Below, in pieces: positions 33,294 through 43,969 of a stretch of 64,000 nucleotides of DNA. How positions within the stretch are numbered: position 1 is the stretch's first letter; every line of letters begins with the position of its first letter. The DNA comes from Halopiger djelfimassiliensis (GTDB taxonomy: Archaea; Halobacteriota; Halobacteria; Halobacteriales; Natrialbaceae). The translations under genes and the position numbers were made by a program. Location: assembly GCF_000455365.1 (NCBI RefSeq), contig NZ_HG315686.1:181126-245125 (forward strand). The letters run 5' to 3'. Below the pieces are notes generated by a model. It was not told the DNA's origin, ran no database searches, and saw only the letters and a list, made by a program, of their open reading frames with translations.

Positions 33294-33938
33294 TTAGTTG
33301 TCGGTCTCGTTGTCGGTCTCGTTGTCAGTCTCGTTGTCAGTCTCGTTGTCGGTCTCGTTGCCTTCCCCATCGCCCATTCCGTTTCCGCCGAGCGTCAGGG
33401 TGACTTCCTCGTCGGAGCCGGCGATCTCGACGTTATCTTCGGCCTCTTGGCCTTCGTGTTCGGCGGTCACGGTGTACTCGCCGTCCTCGAGATCCTCGAA
33501 CTCGACCTCGCCGTTTTCGTCGGTTTCGTCCTCCTGTGTCGTCCCGCCGTCTTCGGCCATCCCCTCGTCTTCGGTCTCGTTGTCTTCGGTCTCGTTGTCT
33601 TCCGTCTCGTTGTCTTCCGTCTCGTTGCCCATCCCCTCGTCTTCCATGCCGGTCCCGTCCGCTTCCTCGAGCGTGACCGTCGCTCCCTCGACGGGTTCAC
33701 CCGCATCGTCTTCGACGGTGACGGTCAGTGTGTACGTCTCGCCGTCGGCACCGGCCTCTTCGTCGGTCTCGTTGTCTTCGGTTTCGTTGTCTTCGGTTTC
33801 GTTGTCTTCGGTTGTGGGTTCTTCTTCTTCCTCCTCACCGTCGCCGGGACCACCGTCGGCACAGCCGGCCAGAACGAGTGCACTCGCTGTTCCCGCCGCA
33901 GCAACGAACGTTCGTCGGTTGAGTCGTGGGTGGGACAT
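33294..33938 (-). CDS. Tat lipoprotein with N-E-T sequon repeats and a Cna B-like domain
   Basis: A 214-residue predicted surface lipoprotein. NRRTFVAAAGTASALVLAGCADG combines a twin-arginine signal with a lipobox. Two copies of a carboxypeptidase-regulatory/Cna B-like fold follow: TLTVTVEDDAGEPVEGATVTLEE, then GEVEFEDLEDGEYTVTAEHEG. They are separated and flanked by low-complexity tracts that encode N-E-T 12 times (three, four and five), each an N-x-T glycosylation sequon. The DNA is a 12- or 15-base tandem repeat there, so copy number could change by slippage. Very acidic, likely heavily glycosylated and exposed. Function unknown. Confidence 0.78.
   Translation of the reverse strand: MSHPRLNRRTFVAAAGTASALVLAGCADGGPGDGEEEEEEPTTEDNETEDNETEDNETDEEAGADGETYTLTVTVEDDAGEPVEGATVTLEEADGTGMEDEGMGNETEDNETEDNETEDNETEDEGMAEDGGTTQEDETDENGEVEFEDLEDGEYTVTAEHEGQEAEDNVEIAGSDEEVTLTLGGNGMGDGEGNETDNETDNETDNETDNETDN
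33297..33811 (-). repeat. Three tandem-repeat tracts encoding N-E-T
   Basis: Tract 1 (33297-33359) is five 12-base units coding D-N-E-T-type repeats; tract 2 (33567-33626) is four 15-base units; tract 3 (33762-33811) is about three 15-base units. Units differ by one or two synonymous bases. All lie inside the lipoprotein gene and are in frame. Confidence 0.85.
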
Positions 33939-34170
33939 ATCTCCAGAAAGGACGTTTCGGCTGGTTGCAGTGTGGCCTGCAACTGCCGTACGTTAATGAC
34001 CCATTGAACGTCGCTCAGCGCCTCGAGACGGTCATCTCCGATGAACTATCGGAGTCCGGCTCCGAACGCGACCGTCGATTCCGGTAGCCGGCCCAGCGAA
34101 CAGTCGGTATTCCGGCCCGGTTCGGGGCGTCTCCGTGCAAACTTTTTGTCTCCCGCGCGTACGACCGCGC

Positions 34171-34887
34171 ATGAAGATCCGGGGCGAGCGCGAATGCACG
34201 GCGTGTGGGACCCGTTGGTCGTACTACGAAACCGGGAGCGTCGGCTGTCCGGCCTGCGGGAGTCTCCGCAGCGTCGGCATCGACGACCGAACGGAACACA
34301 CCGATCTACAGGTCGCGTTCGATCTGACATCGGTGCGGAACGACATCGACGATGTCTCGACTGCCGACCTCGCCGACCGGGCACGGGACCGCTGCCGGGA
34401 GTACGTCCGCCGACGGGGGTTCGTCAACGCCGGCGAACTCCGCGACCTCGACGATACCTATCTCGCCGCCAGCGAACTCCTCCACGTCGCCGACATCGTT
34501 TCCCGCGACATCGCCCTCGAGGAGCGCGAAGAGCTGTACTTCCTCTCGCTGCTCGGCGACGCCGACACGGGTGAGCGCCCGCCGGTCGACGACGTTCCCG
34601 AAACGCTGCGGGCCGCCCGCGGACTCGCGTACGCAAACGCCGTGCGCGAGTACCGCCGCGACGTCCGGACCTGGACCGACGACCGCGACCTGACCGCGAA
34701 CGAACGAAGCGCGATCGAGACGCTCGGCGAGCACGTCACACGGATCCGGATGCTCGATGGCGATGTCGACCCGCGGATCGCCGAGCGACTCGTCGAGACA
34801 ACCCGGGATCTGGCGAACGGCTTGCGCGGCGACGAGCGTGCCTTCTCGAAGGCTCGGGAGCGACTGGGGCGAGACTGGGACGCGTAG
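34171..34887 (+). CDS. Haloarchaeal zinc-ribbon protein (DUF7117-like)
   Basis: A 238-residue protein that begins MKIRGERECTACGTRWSYYETG and VGCPACGS, a C-x-x-C/C-x-x-C zinc ribbon within the first 32 residues. The rest is predicted helical and acidic, with no catalytic motif recognised. I recall similar proteins as a haloarchaea-specific family of unknown function (DUF7117). Nucleic-acid or protein binding through the ribbon is an inference. The ATG at 34171 immediately precedes the zinc ribbon, so the 12-residue upstream extension was not used. Confidence 0.75.
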   Translation: MKIRGERECTACGTRWSYYETGSVGCPACGSLRSVGIDDRTEHTDLQVAFDLTSVRNDIDDVSTADLADRARDRCREYVRRRGFVNAGELRDLDDTYLAASELLHVADIVSRDIALEEREELYFLSLLGDADTGERPPVDDVPETLRAARGLAYANAVREYRRDVRTWTDDRDLTANERSAIETLGEHVTRIRMLDGDVDPRIAERLVETTRDLANGLRGDERAFSKARERLGRDWDA

Positions 34888-35169
34888 TTTCGGAGTCGAC
34901 CGGACCAGTGGGTTGTTTCCCCATAACATGATTTCCCGAAAGATACTTTTTCCCGCCACTTCCGTGTTAAATGATATCATATAGTGAACGCTCGTTCCAA
35001 ACATTATCATCTTTATAGTATCGGGGGGCTATCGTCGGAGCAGACACGGCGGACTCCCTCGGGCGGACTCGACGTCGAACGGACCGACGAGACCGATGCC
35101 GACGATGCCCGGGACTGTGCGGACCGGTCGACGGAAGCGAACTCCGAAGGGCGTCCGCTGTACTCGACT
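34888..35169 (+). promoter_or_regulatory. AT-rich leader/promoter region of the OPT gene
   Basis: CTTTATAGT near 35010 and the AT-rich stretch 34920-34985 are the likely promoter region. A GTG at 34984 opens the OPT frame 62 codons early, but that extension is polar and unlike the family, so most of this stretch is probably a 5' leader. Confidence 0.4.
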
Positions 35170-37142
<1,973 letters not shown>

Positions 37143-37146
<4 letters not shown>

Positions 37147-37493
37147 CCGCTCACGCGCCGTCGTCGATCCCGAGACGGACCGCCGACGACTGGGAGGAGA
37201 CGACCGTCGACGGCGAGTCCCGCGTCACCGTCCACTGGACGAAAACGCCCCGAAACCGGATCGACCGGTTCCTGTTCGATCTCTTCGGGACGAGCCGGGA
37301 GCGCGAACTCACGCTCGACCCCGTCGGGACCACGGTCTGGCGTCACTGCGACGGCGACCATACCGTCTCGGAGATCGCGTCGGCCGTCGCCGACGCCCAC
37401 GACGCCGAGCGCGTCGAACCCGTCGACGAGACGCTGGCGCACTTCCTCATGCAACTCGAGGAACGGAACCTGATCCGGTTCGACGACGGGTGA
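37143..37493 (+). CDS. PqqD-like protein
   Basis: A 116-residue protein containing the PqqD/RRE-type fold: LTLDPVGTTVWRHCDGDHTVSEIASAVADAH and then LAHFLMQLEERNLI. Such proteins hold a peptide substrate for a modifying enzyme, usually a radical SAM protein. None is encoded nearby; instead the gene overlaps the OPT transporter by four bases. It may therefore have a separate role linked to transport or peptide handling. It has an N-terminal extension of about 55 residues ahead of the PqqD core. Confidence 0.75.
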
Positions 37494-37508
37494 GAAACCC
37501 CGACGGCG

Positions 37509-38402
37509 TCAGGGTAACTCGACGTCGATCCCTTCCTGCAGGCTCGCGGCCTTGACCGTATTATACAATAGCATCGCGCGCGTCATCGGCCCGACGCCGC
37601 CGGGGACGGGCGTGATCGCGCTTGCTTTCTCCTTTGCGCTCTCGAACTCGACGTCGCCGACGAGTTCGTACCCCTTCTCGGTGTCCGCATCGACCCGATT
37701 GACGCCGACGTCGATCACGACCGTTCCCGCCTCGAGCATCGAGCCATCGACGAGTTCGGGGACGCCGGCGGCGGCAACCACGACGTCGGCCCCGCGGGTC
37801 TTCGCGGCGAGGTCGTCCGTTCGCGAGTGACAGACCGTCACCGTCGCGTTCCCGTCGTCGGCCTTCTGGAGCAGGAGGTTCGCGAGGGGCTTGCCGACGA
37901 TGTCCGAGCGGCCGACGATGGTCACGTCCGCGCCTTCGGTGTCGACGCCGGCCGACTCGAGCAGTTTCTGGACGCCGTGGGGGGTACAGGGGCGAAAGCG
38001 GGCGTCGCCGGCGACGAGTCGACCGACGTTCTCGGGGTGAAAGCCGTCGACGTCTTTGATCGGGTCGACCCGGCGGATGACCTCGCGGTAGTCGACGTGG
38101 TCCGGGACCGGGGCCTGGACGATGTAGCCGTGCACGTCGGGGTCGTCGTTGAGGTCGGCGATGGCGTCGTACAGTTCTTCCGGCGGCGCGTCGCCGTCGA
38201 CGTCGACGTGGTGGCTCTCGATGCCGACCTCCTCGCAATCGCGCTGTTTCATGTTCACGTACGTCTGGCTCGCGGGGTCGTCGCCCATGAGAACGGTCGC
38301 CAGTCCCGGCCGCGAACCGGCGTCGGCAAGCGTCTCGATCGCGTCGGTCAGTTCGTCCCGGATCTCGCTCGCGACGGCGTTGCCGTCGATGATCTCGGTC
38401 AT
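37509..38402 (-). CDS. folD: FolD methylene-tetrahydrofolate dehydrogenase/cyclohydrolase
   Basis: Bifunctional enzyme linking methylene-, methenyl- and formyl-tetrahydrofolate. At 297 residues it has the normal FolD length. SQTYVNMKQRDCEEVGI contains the catalytic Y-x-x-x-K; VQAPVPDH, DVDGFHPENVGRL, and GRSDIVGKPLANLLL (dinucleotide fold), and TPVPGGVGPMTRAML close the family pattern. It converges with the PqqD-like gene (15 bases apart). With GlyA, ThyA and FolA it completes a one-carbon set in this window. Confidence 0.95.
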   Translation of the reverse strand: MTEIIDGNAVASEIRDELTDAIETLADAGSRPGLATVLMGDDPASQTYVNMKQRDCEEVGIESHHVDVDGDAPPEELYDAIADLNDDPDVHGYIVQAPVPDHVDYREVIRRVDPIKDVDGFHPENVGRLVAGDARFRPCTPHGVQKLLESAGVDTEGADVTIVGRSDIVGKPLANLLLQKADDGNATVTVCHSRTDDLAAKTRGADVVVAAAGVPELVDGSMLEAGTVVIDVGVNRVDADTEKGYELVGDVEFESAKEKASAITPVPGGVGPMTRAMLLYNTVKAASLQEGIDVELP

Positions 38403-38548
38403 TACTCGAGTAAGCGGCCGCGAGGCTAATCAACCCTCGGATTCGTGCGCAAAATCCTCCTGAAGTGGGGCATAAATAACCACATACGTGCACATTCGGG
38501 ATCCGCGTTTCGTCGCCGTGTCCGCCCACACGGAGCCGTCGCCGGCAC

Positions 38549-39508
38549 TCACGTCCCGTCCCGATCGACCGTTCCCGGTTCTGAGACGTTCCACTCGGCG
38601 GTATCGCGTTCGTCGCTTACCGCCACGTCGTAGTCGTACTCGGATCTGACGGTTCGATACTCGTCCGCGTCCGCCTCGTCGATCAACTGCGCGGCCTGTC
38701 GCTCGTGGACCTCGCGAGCCGCCTCGAGCGCGTCGGCGTTGACGTCGATACCCGCGGCCTCGAGCTCCGGCGCGAGTTGCTCCGGCCAGGCGTCCGCCGG
38801 GAGGAGCACGACCGCGCGGTCGTCGACGGACAACGGCGGTCGGCCGGCGGCGTGTGCGTCTTCGCCGACGAGCTCGTGGCGCTCGATCGCCTCGAGGATA
38901 CCGATCACGTCGGAGGCGGGGACGTCGTTCCCGACGTCGGCCATCACGTCGTCGAAGACGACGGGATCGATCGGCGCGTCCATCGTCTCCGGACGCGGCG
39001 TCGGATCGCCGCGGGCCTCCCGTTCGATCGTCCCTTCGGCGACGGGATCGCTTTCGTCCGCGACGCCCGGGAGCGGTTCGGGGCGGTACGGCTGGCCGTC
39101 GTCGTACCGGACCGGGACGAGGCCGATCGTCTCCGCGGTCGTGATGGCGTCGAACAGCAACGGTCGATCGTCGTCGTACGTCTCGAGATCGAGCCCGAGT
39201 CCCTCGGGAGGGGCAGCGCGAACCAGTAGGTCGGGGACGGGTGCAACGATCGCCCCCTCCTCGTCCCGGAGCTGTCGCGGATACGGTGCGTCGGCGGTGG
39301 CCGTCTCTGCGATCCCGCTGATCACGAGCATCGTCTGATCTTCGTACCGGTCGAGGCCCCAGTCGATGTGGTCGCCGCTCGATGCCCCCATGTGCTCCGC
39401 CACCGGCGTCACGTCGATTGCGAGTTCCGAGGCTGCCGTCTCGTCGGTTTCCCGGAGCTCGAGCAACCGTTCGTCGTCTAGTAGCGTTCCGGTCGGGCGT
39501 TTCGACAT
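38549..39508 (-). CDS. Haloarchaeal protein of unknown function
   Basis: A 319-residue, strongly acidic cytoplasmic protein. No family motif was recognised. Residues about 1-150 hold mixed alpha/beta sequence (HIDWGLDRYEDQTMLVISGIAET); residues 200-290 look helical (FDDVMADVGNDVPASDVIGILEAIERHELVG) and may form a small helical bundle. No membrane segment or signal peptide. The ATG at 39508 follows a non-acidic in-frame extension that is not used. It stands alone between folD and glyA. The composition supports a real gene; the function is not known. Confidence 0.75.
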   Translation of the reverse strand: MSKRPTGTLLDDERLLELRETDETAASELAIDVTPVAEHMGASSGDHIDWGLDRYEDQTMLVISGIAETATADAPYPRQLRDEEGAIVAPVPDLLVRAAPPEGLGLDLETYDDDRPLLFDAITTAETIGLVPVRYDDGQPYRPEPLPGVADESDPVAEGTIEREARGDPTPRPETMDAPIDPVVFDDVMADVGNDVPASDVIGILEAIERHELVGEDAHAAGRPPLSVDDRAVVLLPADAWPEQLAPELEAAGIDVNADALEAAREVHERQAAQLIDEADADEYRTVRSEYDYDVAVSDERDTAEWNVSEPGTVDRDGT

Positions 39509-39622
39509 CGACGACGGTACGGCAAGCCGGAAGATAAGCCGCGTGCCGGCGAGTGACAGGCGACGGCCTCCAGCGAGCGTCACGGGGTGTGGCGATCGAA
39601 CCGGCGGTTCGGTACTCGACCG

Positions 39623-39748
39623 TCAGCGGTCGTCGCCCTCGTCGTCGTCCGATTCCTCTTCGACGTCGATCGGTTCGACGCCGGGGCCCGGCTCGTCGTC
39701 CCTGCGATCCTGTTTCGCGTCGGGTTCCGGTCGCGATTCGTCGGCCAT
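39623..39748 (-). CDS. Possible small acidic protein of 41 residues
   Basis: The frame from the ATG at 39748 codes MADESRPEPDAKQDRRDD and continues as a nearly all-acidic tail (DVEEESDDDEGDD). The acidic composition is what real haloarchaeal proteins have and shadow frames usually lack. The longer in-frame extension upstream is basic and excluded. No structure or function can be proposed, and a chance frame is possible. Confidence 0.4.
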   Translation of the reverse strand: MADESRPEPDAKQDRRDDEPGPGVEPIDVEEESDDDEGDDR

Positions 39749-39875
39749 AGTTCGTGGTGGTCGCGTGACCGGCTTGGCCGTTCTACATGGCTGTTCCGGC
39801 GTCGGAACGTAGCCGCGAGAATCGCGACTCGAGACCGCAATCGGCCGAAAACACGTCCGAAAAACCGTTTCGTTT

Positions 39876-41123
39876 CTACTCGTACAGCGAGTTCTCGTCA
39901 CACAGCCGCCGGACTTCGTCCCGGACCTCGGCGATGACCGATTCGTCTTCGGGGGCGTCGACGACGCGGGCGATCAGATCGCCGACCGTCCGGCAGTCGT
40001 CCTCGTCGAAGCCGCGGGTGGTCAGTGCCGGCGTGCCGGCGCGGATCCCGCTCGGATCGAACGGGGAGCGGGTCTCCCCGGGCACCGTGTTCGCGTTGAG
40101 GACGATGCCGGCTTCCTCGAGCGCGTCTTCGGCGTCGCCGCCCGACGTATCGGGGTGGCTCTCGCGGAGGTCGGCGAGCACGAGGTGGTTGTCGGTCCCG
40201 CCCGACACCAGCGAGAAGCCGTGATCGGAAAGCGATTCGCCGAGCGCTTCGGCGTTTGCGACGGTCTGTGCGGCGTACTCCTCGAACTCCGGCTCGAGAG
40301 CTTCCTTGAAGCCGACGGCCTTGCCGGCGACGTTGTGCATGAGCGGGCCGCCCTGTCCGCCGGGGAAGACCGCCGAATCGATGTCGTCGGCGAACTCCTC
40401 GCTCGTCATCACGATCCCGCCCCGGCCCGAGCGGATGGTCTTGTGGGTCGAGCCGGTGACGAAGTCGGCGACGCCGACCGGCGAGGGGTGAACGCCGGCC
40501 GCCACGAGCCCGGTAATGTGTGCGATGTCCGCGAGATGAAGCGCGTCGACGTCGTCGGCGACGGTCTGGATGCGCTCCCACTCGATCTCGCGCGGGTACG
40601 CGGAGTACCCCGAGACGATGATGTCCGGCTCGAACTCAGCGGCGTGTTCGGCGAGGCCGTCGTAGTCGATGTACCCCGTTTCCGGATCGACCTCGTACTG
40701 CTCGACCTCGTAAAGCTGGCCCGTGAAGTTCGCCGGGTGGCCGTGGCTGAGGTGGCCGCCGTGATTGAGGTCCAGCGAGAGGATCTTGTCGCCGGGCTCT
40801 AACATCGCGAAGTAGACGGCCTGGTTGGCCTGGGTGCCCGCGTGGGGCTGGACGTTGACGTGCTCGGCACCGAACAGTTCTTTCGCGCGGTCGATCGCGA
40901 GTTCTTCGACCTCGTCGGCGTACTCACAGCCGCCGTAGTAGCGCGATCCGGGGTAGCCCTCGGCGTACTTGTTCGTCAGGGCGCTCCCCTGTGCGTCGAT
41001 AACCGCGCGGCTGGCGTGGTTCTCGCTCGCGATCATCTGCAGCGTCGACCGCTGGCGATCGACCTCGCTCTCGAGCGCATCGGCGACTTTCGGATCGACC
41101 TCCCGAACGTGGTCGTGGTCCAT
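39876..41123 (-). CDS. glyA: Serine hydroxymethyltransferase
   Basis: PLP enzyme converting serine and tetrahydrofolate to glycine and methylene-tetrahydrofolate. 415 residues. Landmarks are LQMIASENHASRAV, NKYAEGYPGSRYYGGC, VNVQPHAGTQAN, and the PLP lysine in GSTHKTIRSGRGG. The ATG at 41123 follows ACACTTATAC (41156-41147) by about 28 bases, so transcription is probably leaderless; the longer in-frame extension is rejected. It feeds the same folate pool as folD and thyA. Confidence 0.96.
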   Translation of the reverse strand: MDHDHVREVDPKVADALESEVDRQRSTLQMIASENHASRAVIDAQGSALTNKYAEGYPGSRYYGGCEYADEVEELAIDRAKELFGAEHVNVQPHAGTQANQAVYFAMLEPGDKILSLDLNHGGHLSHGHPANFTGQLYEVEQYEVDPETGYIDYDGLAEHAAEFEPDIIVSGYSAYPREIEWERIQTVADDVDALHLADIAHITGLVAAGVHPSPVGVADFVTGSTHKTIRSGRGGIVMTSEEFADDIDSAVFPGGQGGPLMHNVAGKAVGFKEALEPEFEEYAAQTVANAEALGESLSDHGFSLVSGGTDNHLVLADLRESHPDTSGGDAEDALEEAGIVLNANTVPGETRSPFDPSGIRAGTPALTTRGFDEDDCRTVGDLIARVVDAPEDESVIAEVRDEVRRLCDENSLYE

Positions 41124-41386
41124 GTCCGATGTGGTGTCCGACTGCTGTATAAGTGTACCCCTCCTCGGCAAGTCGAGCCTCGATCGGCCGTCGTGACGAT
41201 CGGCGAAACGGCTCCGCTCGGCTCCCGTCGCCGACTCGAGTACCCGAGTCGTCCGCACATTCCGCGGGATCGAACCGGCGGACGCGGCCGATCGTGAGAC
41301 GCGGCTGACTTGGAACGTTAGCGTTTGACACGGTTGAGTTACCACCCGATACAACTAACTTTTCTGAGTGACATTCAGTAGACCGA

Positions 41387-43561
41387 ATGATTGAGTGGGC
41401 GGTGAGAGAGAATACCCTCCGCGTGACGGACGCAGATAACGCCGAGTTGGCAGTCCGTGGGGACGATCTCGTCGTCGACGGAACCGACGCCGACATCTCG
41501 CGTCCGGTCGACGAAACGCTCGTCGTGACTGCGGACGAACTCCGATTCCCGCACGCGGTCGTTTACGCCTTCCCGCTCGAGTCGACGGAGCCGTACGAAC
41601 TCGATCCAAGCGGTGAGCCACTCTCGCTCCCGCCCGACGAGTACGTCGTCGACGTCGACACCGAAATCAAGACGTACCTCCGGTTTTCCGGGCGTGCAAC
41701 GATCGAGAAAACCGACGATTTCGAATCGATCGTCGTCTCGTTCCCCGAACGAACGCGCGTCGTCGTCGGCTTCCGGAGTCACCACGAGCTTCCCGCGGGA
41801 ACGATTACGGTGCCCGACTCACCCGACGCCGTTGCCACCGCACTGACACACCTCTCCTCGTCGCACAAGACGACGAGTCCGGACCGAACCTACCCGACGC
41901 TTCGCGGCCATCCTCCGTTGCTCGAGCCCGGGGACGCTCTCGAAATCCCCGACAGCATCCGAAACGACAGTCCGGACTCCGGCATCGAACTACAGGTCCC
42001 ATCCGACTACGAGACGCTGTACGTCGTCGCCCCGCTGGCCTACTATCTGCAAGCGACTGTCCGGACCGTCCCGGCGGGACAGTTCGGTCCCAGCCGACCG
42101 CGTCTGCGGCTTACCGGTATGGCGATCGAGGAACGACTCGCCGCGATGCCCGATCTCGAACGCGACGTCGAACGGCTCCTCCGGAAAGCGTTCTTCCTGG
42201 ACTGTCTCGTTCGTAACGCCGGCCCGTACGGCACCGACCTCGCGGAACTGAGCCTGCTCGAGGCGCTCGGTCTCGACAGCGACGCCCTCTACGAGGCGTC
42301 CCCGCAGGAACGACTCGCCGCGTATCTCGAGGTCCCCTACGCGGCTATCGAACACCGACTCCCCGACTGGCATCTCTCGACGTACGTCGCCCCGGAGTAC
42401 GATCGCCTCGAAACGCTGCCGTTCCTGCTCGATCGGATGAGTCTGATCTACCGGCCCCGAACGTCGGAACTCGAGGGCCGAGAACTGGTCGAGCGCTCGC
42501 TCGAGGACTTCTATCGCGGCGGGCGCGACCGCGCTACCGGGTCTCACCTGTCGGCTCGCGGCGACGGCGACTGTCCCTCCGAGAACCTCGACAGGGCAAG
42601 CGCCGGACAGGTCGCGTCGGTCGATATCGTCAAACCGGAGCTCCGACACGGTCGCGTCCACGGCTGGCTTGCCGACGGCGTTCCGATCGACGTCTTCAAC
42701 TCCGCGACCGAGGCGTACTACAACCGCCTCGAGTACCTCGAGCGGACCAGTGATTCGACGTCGATCTGTGTCGTGTTGAACGACCCGGAGATGGCGGGCG
42801 AACACGACGACGTCGCTGAAATCTACCGCCGACGATCGGAGGAGCTACCGATCGAGGTAACCGTCGAGGAGTCACTCGGCACGGCCGAACTCGCGCGGGT
42901 CTTCGAGGACGAACACGACTTCGTCCACTACATCGGACACTGTGAAACCGACGGCTTCCGGTGTCCGGACGGTTATCTGTCGGCCTCGAGTCTCGATCGG
43001 TGCAACGTACAGACGTTTTTCCTGAACGCCTGTGGTTCGTTTTACGAGGGAACGACGCTCGTCGAGAAAGGCAGCGTCGCTGGCGCAGTAACGTTCACCA
43101 AGGTATTGAACGATCACGCCATCAAGGTCGGATCGACGTTTGCAAAGCTTCTCGTCCACGGGTTCAGCATCGAACGCGCGATGAGGCTCGCGCGCAGTCG
43201 AATCATGATGGGGAAAGATTACACGGTCGTCGGCGACGGGACCCACTCGCTGACACAGGGTGAGCATCGACAGCCAACGACGATCACGATCGAGCACCTC
43301 GACAACGGGGCCGAACACCGGAGACAGTCAGCCACCGAGAAATACCTCGTGACCTTCGATTGCTATTCGACTCGCGTCACTGGCTCCTATTATTTCCCGC
43401 ACACGGAGACCAACGAGTACGCTTACCTCTGTGGATCCGAATCCAGCTTTACGCTCTCTAAACCGGAAGTCGCGACGCTACTCAAAGAAACTGAGGCATC
43501 GGTGATCTACAACGGAGACATCTACTGGTCGGGAGAACTCTGGCCGCAGTTCGACCGCTGA
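41387..43561 (+). CDS. CHAT-domain (caspase-like) protein
   Basis: A 724-residue acidic protein with no membrane segment or signal. The first 390 residues have no recognised domain. Residues about 400-620 fit a CHAT peptidase: a beta-strand and His518 in FVHYIGHCETDG, then LSASSLDRCNVQTFFLNACGS with Cys549, then AGAVTFTKVLNDHAIKVGSTFAKLLVHGFSIERAMRLA, the helix region after the catalytic cysteine. About 100 further residues rich in tyrosine and threonine follow. CHAT proteases act in cell death, signalling and Craspase-type systems. No TPR, gasdermin, CRISPR or partner gene is adjacent. Function is inferred only from the fold and dyad. Confidence 0.72.
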   Translation: MIEWAVRENTLRVTDADNAELAVRGDDLVVDGTDADISRPVDETLVVTADELRFPHAVVYAFPLESTEPYELDPSGEPLSLPPDEYVVDVDTEIKTYLRFSGRATIEKTDDFESIVVSFPERTRVVVGFRSHHELPAGTITVPDSPDAVATALTHLSSSHKTTSPDRTYPTLRGHPPLLEPGDALEIPDSIRNDSPDSGIELQVPSDYETLYVVAPLAYYLQATVRTVPAGQFGPSRPRLRLTGMAIEERLAAMPDLERDVERLLRKAFFLDCLVRNAGPYGTDLAELSLLEALGLDSDALYEASPQERLAAYLEVPYAAIEHRLPDWHLSTYVAPEYDRLETLPFLLDRMSLIYRPRTSELEGRELVERSLEDFYRGGRDRATGSHLSARGDGDCPSENLDRASAGQVASVDIVKPELRHGRVHGWLADGVPIDVFNSATEAYYNRLEYLERTSDSTSICVVLNDPEMAGEHDDVAEIYRRRSEELPIEVTVEESLGTAELARVFEDEHDFVHYIGHCETDGFRCPDGYLSASSLDRCNVQTFFLNACGSFYEGTTLVEKGSVAGAVTFTKVLNDHAIKVGSTFAKLLVHGFSIERAMRLARSRIMMGKDYTVVGDGTHSLTQGEHRQPTTITIEHLDNGAEHRRQSATEKYLVTFDCYSTRVTGSYYFPHTETNEYAYLCGSESSFTLSKPEVATLLKETEASVIYNGDIYWSGELWPQFDR

Positions 43562-43969
43562 GGTTACGGCCCGCCGTACGTACTGATTCGTTTCGCGCGC
43601 ATCACCCGTCCGCCCACCGGTTCACGCCGATCCGTCCGCAGTCCGTACTGTTCGAGGAGGGCATGCACGGTCCACCACAGTCGATCGCGTGTCGAATCCA
43701 TACGATACTGTAATAACATGTCACTGGTATATATTTATTGTCATTATTTCTACCATTGTCGTGGAGAGACGAAGGGGAAGCTGAATTACCACCCGGCCGA
43801 GGGGCCGTGACCATCGAATCGAGAAGCCGTTCGGTCGAAGCCGCACATATGTCGACGGGATGATCCGAACTGGAACAAAAATTACCGGTTCGTCAGTCAG
43901 ACGAGAAGTTCTGCTGTGCAAACGGCCACCAAAATTAAGTAATTCGGTTTCGTTTACTTCTGTATAGGC
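43562..43969. other. AT-rich spacer before tbsP
   Basis: About 400 bases with TATA-rich tracts near 43715-43755 and AAAATTAAGTAA (43931-43942), the latter about 30 bases before tbsP and its probable promoter. The short frames on both strands are not protein-like. Confidence 0.5.

Noticed and set aside
33297-33811. Short regular repeats considered as a CRISPR array
   Set aside because: Units are 12 or 15 bases, contiguous, without spacers and in frame inside a protein gene. No CRISPR array or cas gene was seen in the window.
43602-43921. Small frames between the CHAT gene and tbsP
   Set aside because: They lie over promoter-like AT-rich DNA, give basic products and have no plausible start context.
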